Part shown: positions 63,307 to 64,000 of the stretch, in pieces | Numbering within the stretch: position 1 is the stretch's first letter | Layout of the letters: the number at the start of each line of letters is the position of its first letter | Source of the DNA: Roseiarcus sp963748545 | GTDB taxonomy: Bacteria; Pseudomonadota; Alphaproteobacteria; Rhizobiales; Beijerinckiaceae | Length of the DNA: 64,000 nt | Direction of reading: 5' to 3' | NCBI GenBank assembly: GCA_963748545.1 | Contig: CAVVJO010000036.1 | Span: 351,907-415,906, forward strand | Made by a program: the position numbers and the translations under genes | Notes under the pieces: generated by a model | Databases searched by the model: none | Told to the model about the DNA's origin: nothing | What the model saw: only the letters and a program-made list of their open reading frames with translations

Positions 63307-64000
63307 TTGGGACACACCGCTCGCTCGGACGACACTGATATCGCGGTCATTGGTCGGGCCTGCCGTTTACCGGGGGCCTCGAATGTCGGAGAATTGTGGG
63401 ATCTTCTTCAAAGCGGGCGCTGCGCGGTCTCGGAGATTCCAGCGGACCGATGGCCGCTTTCGCAGTTTCGGCATCCTCGACCGAGGGAACCAGGACGCAG
63501 TTACAGCTTCGCTGCCGGCGTCCTGCCGGACATCTGGGGATTCGATCCTGCCGTATTTCGAATTTCCCCGCGCGAGGCGCAGCAGATGGACCCGCAGCAG
63601 CGGTTGCTGCTCGAACTCGCCTTCGAGGCCTCAGAGGACGCGGGTCTTCCCCCGTCGAAATTCGCTGGCGCTGAGGTCGGCGTCTATGTCGGCGCGTCCG
63701 CCCTCGATTACTCGACGATCGGGTTGCATGACCCGTCCGTCGCCGACGCTTACTATGCGACTGGCAACACGCTCTCGATCGTCTCGAACCGGCTTTCCTA
63801 TGTTTTCGACCTGCATGGGCCAAGCCTTACGATCGACACAGCCTGTTCGTCGTCGCTAGTCGCGCTGCACCTGGCGTGTCAGGCCCTAACCCAGGGGGAG
63901 ATCGACGCCGCGCTGGTCGGCGGCGTCAACATCTTGGCGAGCCCTTTCGGCTTCATCAGCTTTTCTCAGGCGACGATGCTCTCGCCGACCGGCCTCTGTC
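63307..64000 (+). CDS. Modular type I polyketide synthase, ketosynthase start, partial at right edge
   Basis: The frame opens after a TGA at 63277 and has no ATG before the ketosynthase, so a TTG at 63307 is the likely start (TARSDDTDIAVIGRACRLPG). The KS domain is well formed: LWDLLQSGRCAVSEIPADRW, PAVFRISPREAQQMDPQQRL, LLELAFEASEDAGLPPSKFA, the Cys nucleophile in LTIDTACSSSLVALHLACQA, and VGGVNILASPFGFISFSQAT. No frame break is needed here. The rest of the synthase lies outside the window, so product and module order are unknown. It is divergent from the polysaccharide export gene. Confidence 0.9.
   Translation, partial: MGHTARSDDTDIAVIGRACRLPGASNVGELWDLLQSGRCAVSEIPADRWPLSQFRHPRPREPGRSYSFAAGVLPDIWGFDPAVFRISPREAQQMDPQQRLLLELAFEASEDAGLPPSKFAGAEVGVYVGASALDYSTIGLHDPSVADAYYATGNTLSIVSNRLSYVFDLHGPSLTIDTACSSSLVALHLACQALTQGEIDAALVGGVNILASPFGFISFSQATMLSPTGLC

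Overview
The window is high-GC DNA from an alphaproteobacterium, most likely of the order Hyphomicrobiales (Rhizobiales). The evidence is the rne / amidase / PBP1A / prfB neighbourhood, a GapR (DUF2312) protein, an IbpA-type Hsp20, Mrp beside a DUF971 protein, and the general protein flavour. A family such as Beijerinckiaceae or Methylocystaceae is possible but cannot be proved from the window.

Layout. (1) 1-7.7 kb is the left arm of an exopolysaccharide locus: a GT2 and an unknown protein on the minus strand, then two GT4 glycosyltransferases, a truncated insertion-sequence end and a Wzy/O-antigen-ligase-like membrane protein on the plus strand, followed by a repeat-rich stretch. (2) 7.7-11.4 kb is a minus-strand pair, dimethylglycine-dehydrogenase-like plus sarcosine-oxidase-beta-like, lodged inside the polysaccharide locus. 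(3) 11.8-14.9 kb returns to polysaccharide genes: outer-membrane barrel, Wza-type export protein and a CpsD/EpsG-like ATPase whose P-loop lacks the usual lysine. (4) 15-21.3 kb is housekeeping: DUF971, Mrp/ApbC, a DadA-like oxidase, purB, a YfhL ferredoxin and an Hsp20 with a possible RNA thermometer. (5) 21.9-36.3 kb is the most interesting block: an FAD-less xanthine-dehydrogenase-like molybdoenzyme, an SsnA-like aminohydrolase, a hydantoinase/carbamoylase-type amidase, a D-aminoacylase-like amidohydrolase, a shortened YgfK-like iron-sulfur protein and two PLP lyase-like enzymes. This resembles the E. coli xdhD-ssnA-ygfK / ygeX-hyuA purine-catabolism island, re-assorted in an alphaproteobacterium. 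(6) 36.6-49.8 kb holds miscellaneous genes: SnoaL-like, alpha/beta hydrolase, Kup, GT25, MaeB, a LuxR regulator, GapR, a Hint-domain protein, DUF2189 and small hypotheticals. (7) 50.1-60.2 kb is the conserved core prfB, PBP1A, amidase, RNase E, then a glutamine amidotransferase and tRNA-Glu(CTC). (8) 60.4-64 kb holds a Tam-like methyltransferase, a second polysaccharide export lipoprotein and the start of a modular polyketide synthase that runs off the right edge.

A striking technical feature is that at least eleven well-conserved genes carry a single frame break, including the essential prfB and rne. This pattern fits indel errors in the sequence or assembly better than mass gene decay, so those genes are annotated as whole genes with the break noted. 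One real decayed gene (a DUF1254/DUF1214 fragment) also carries an in-frame stop.
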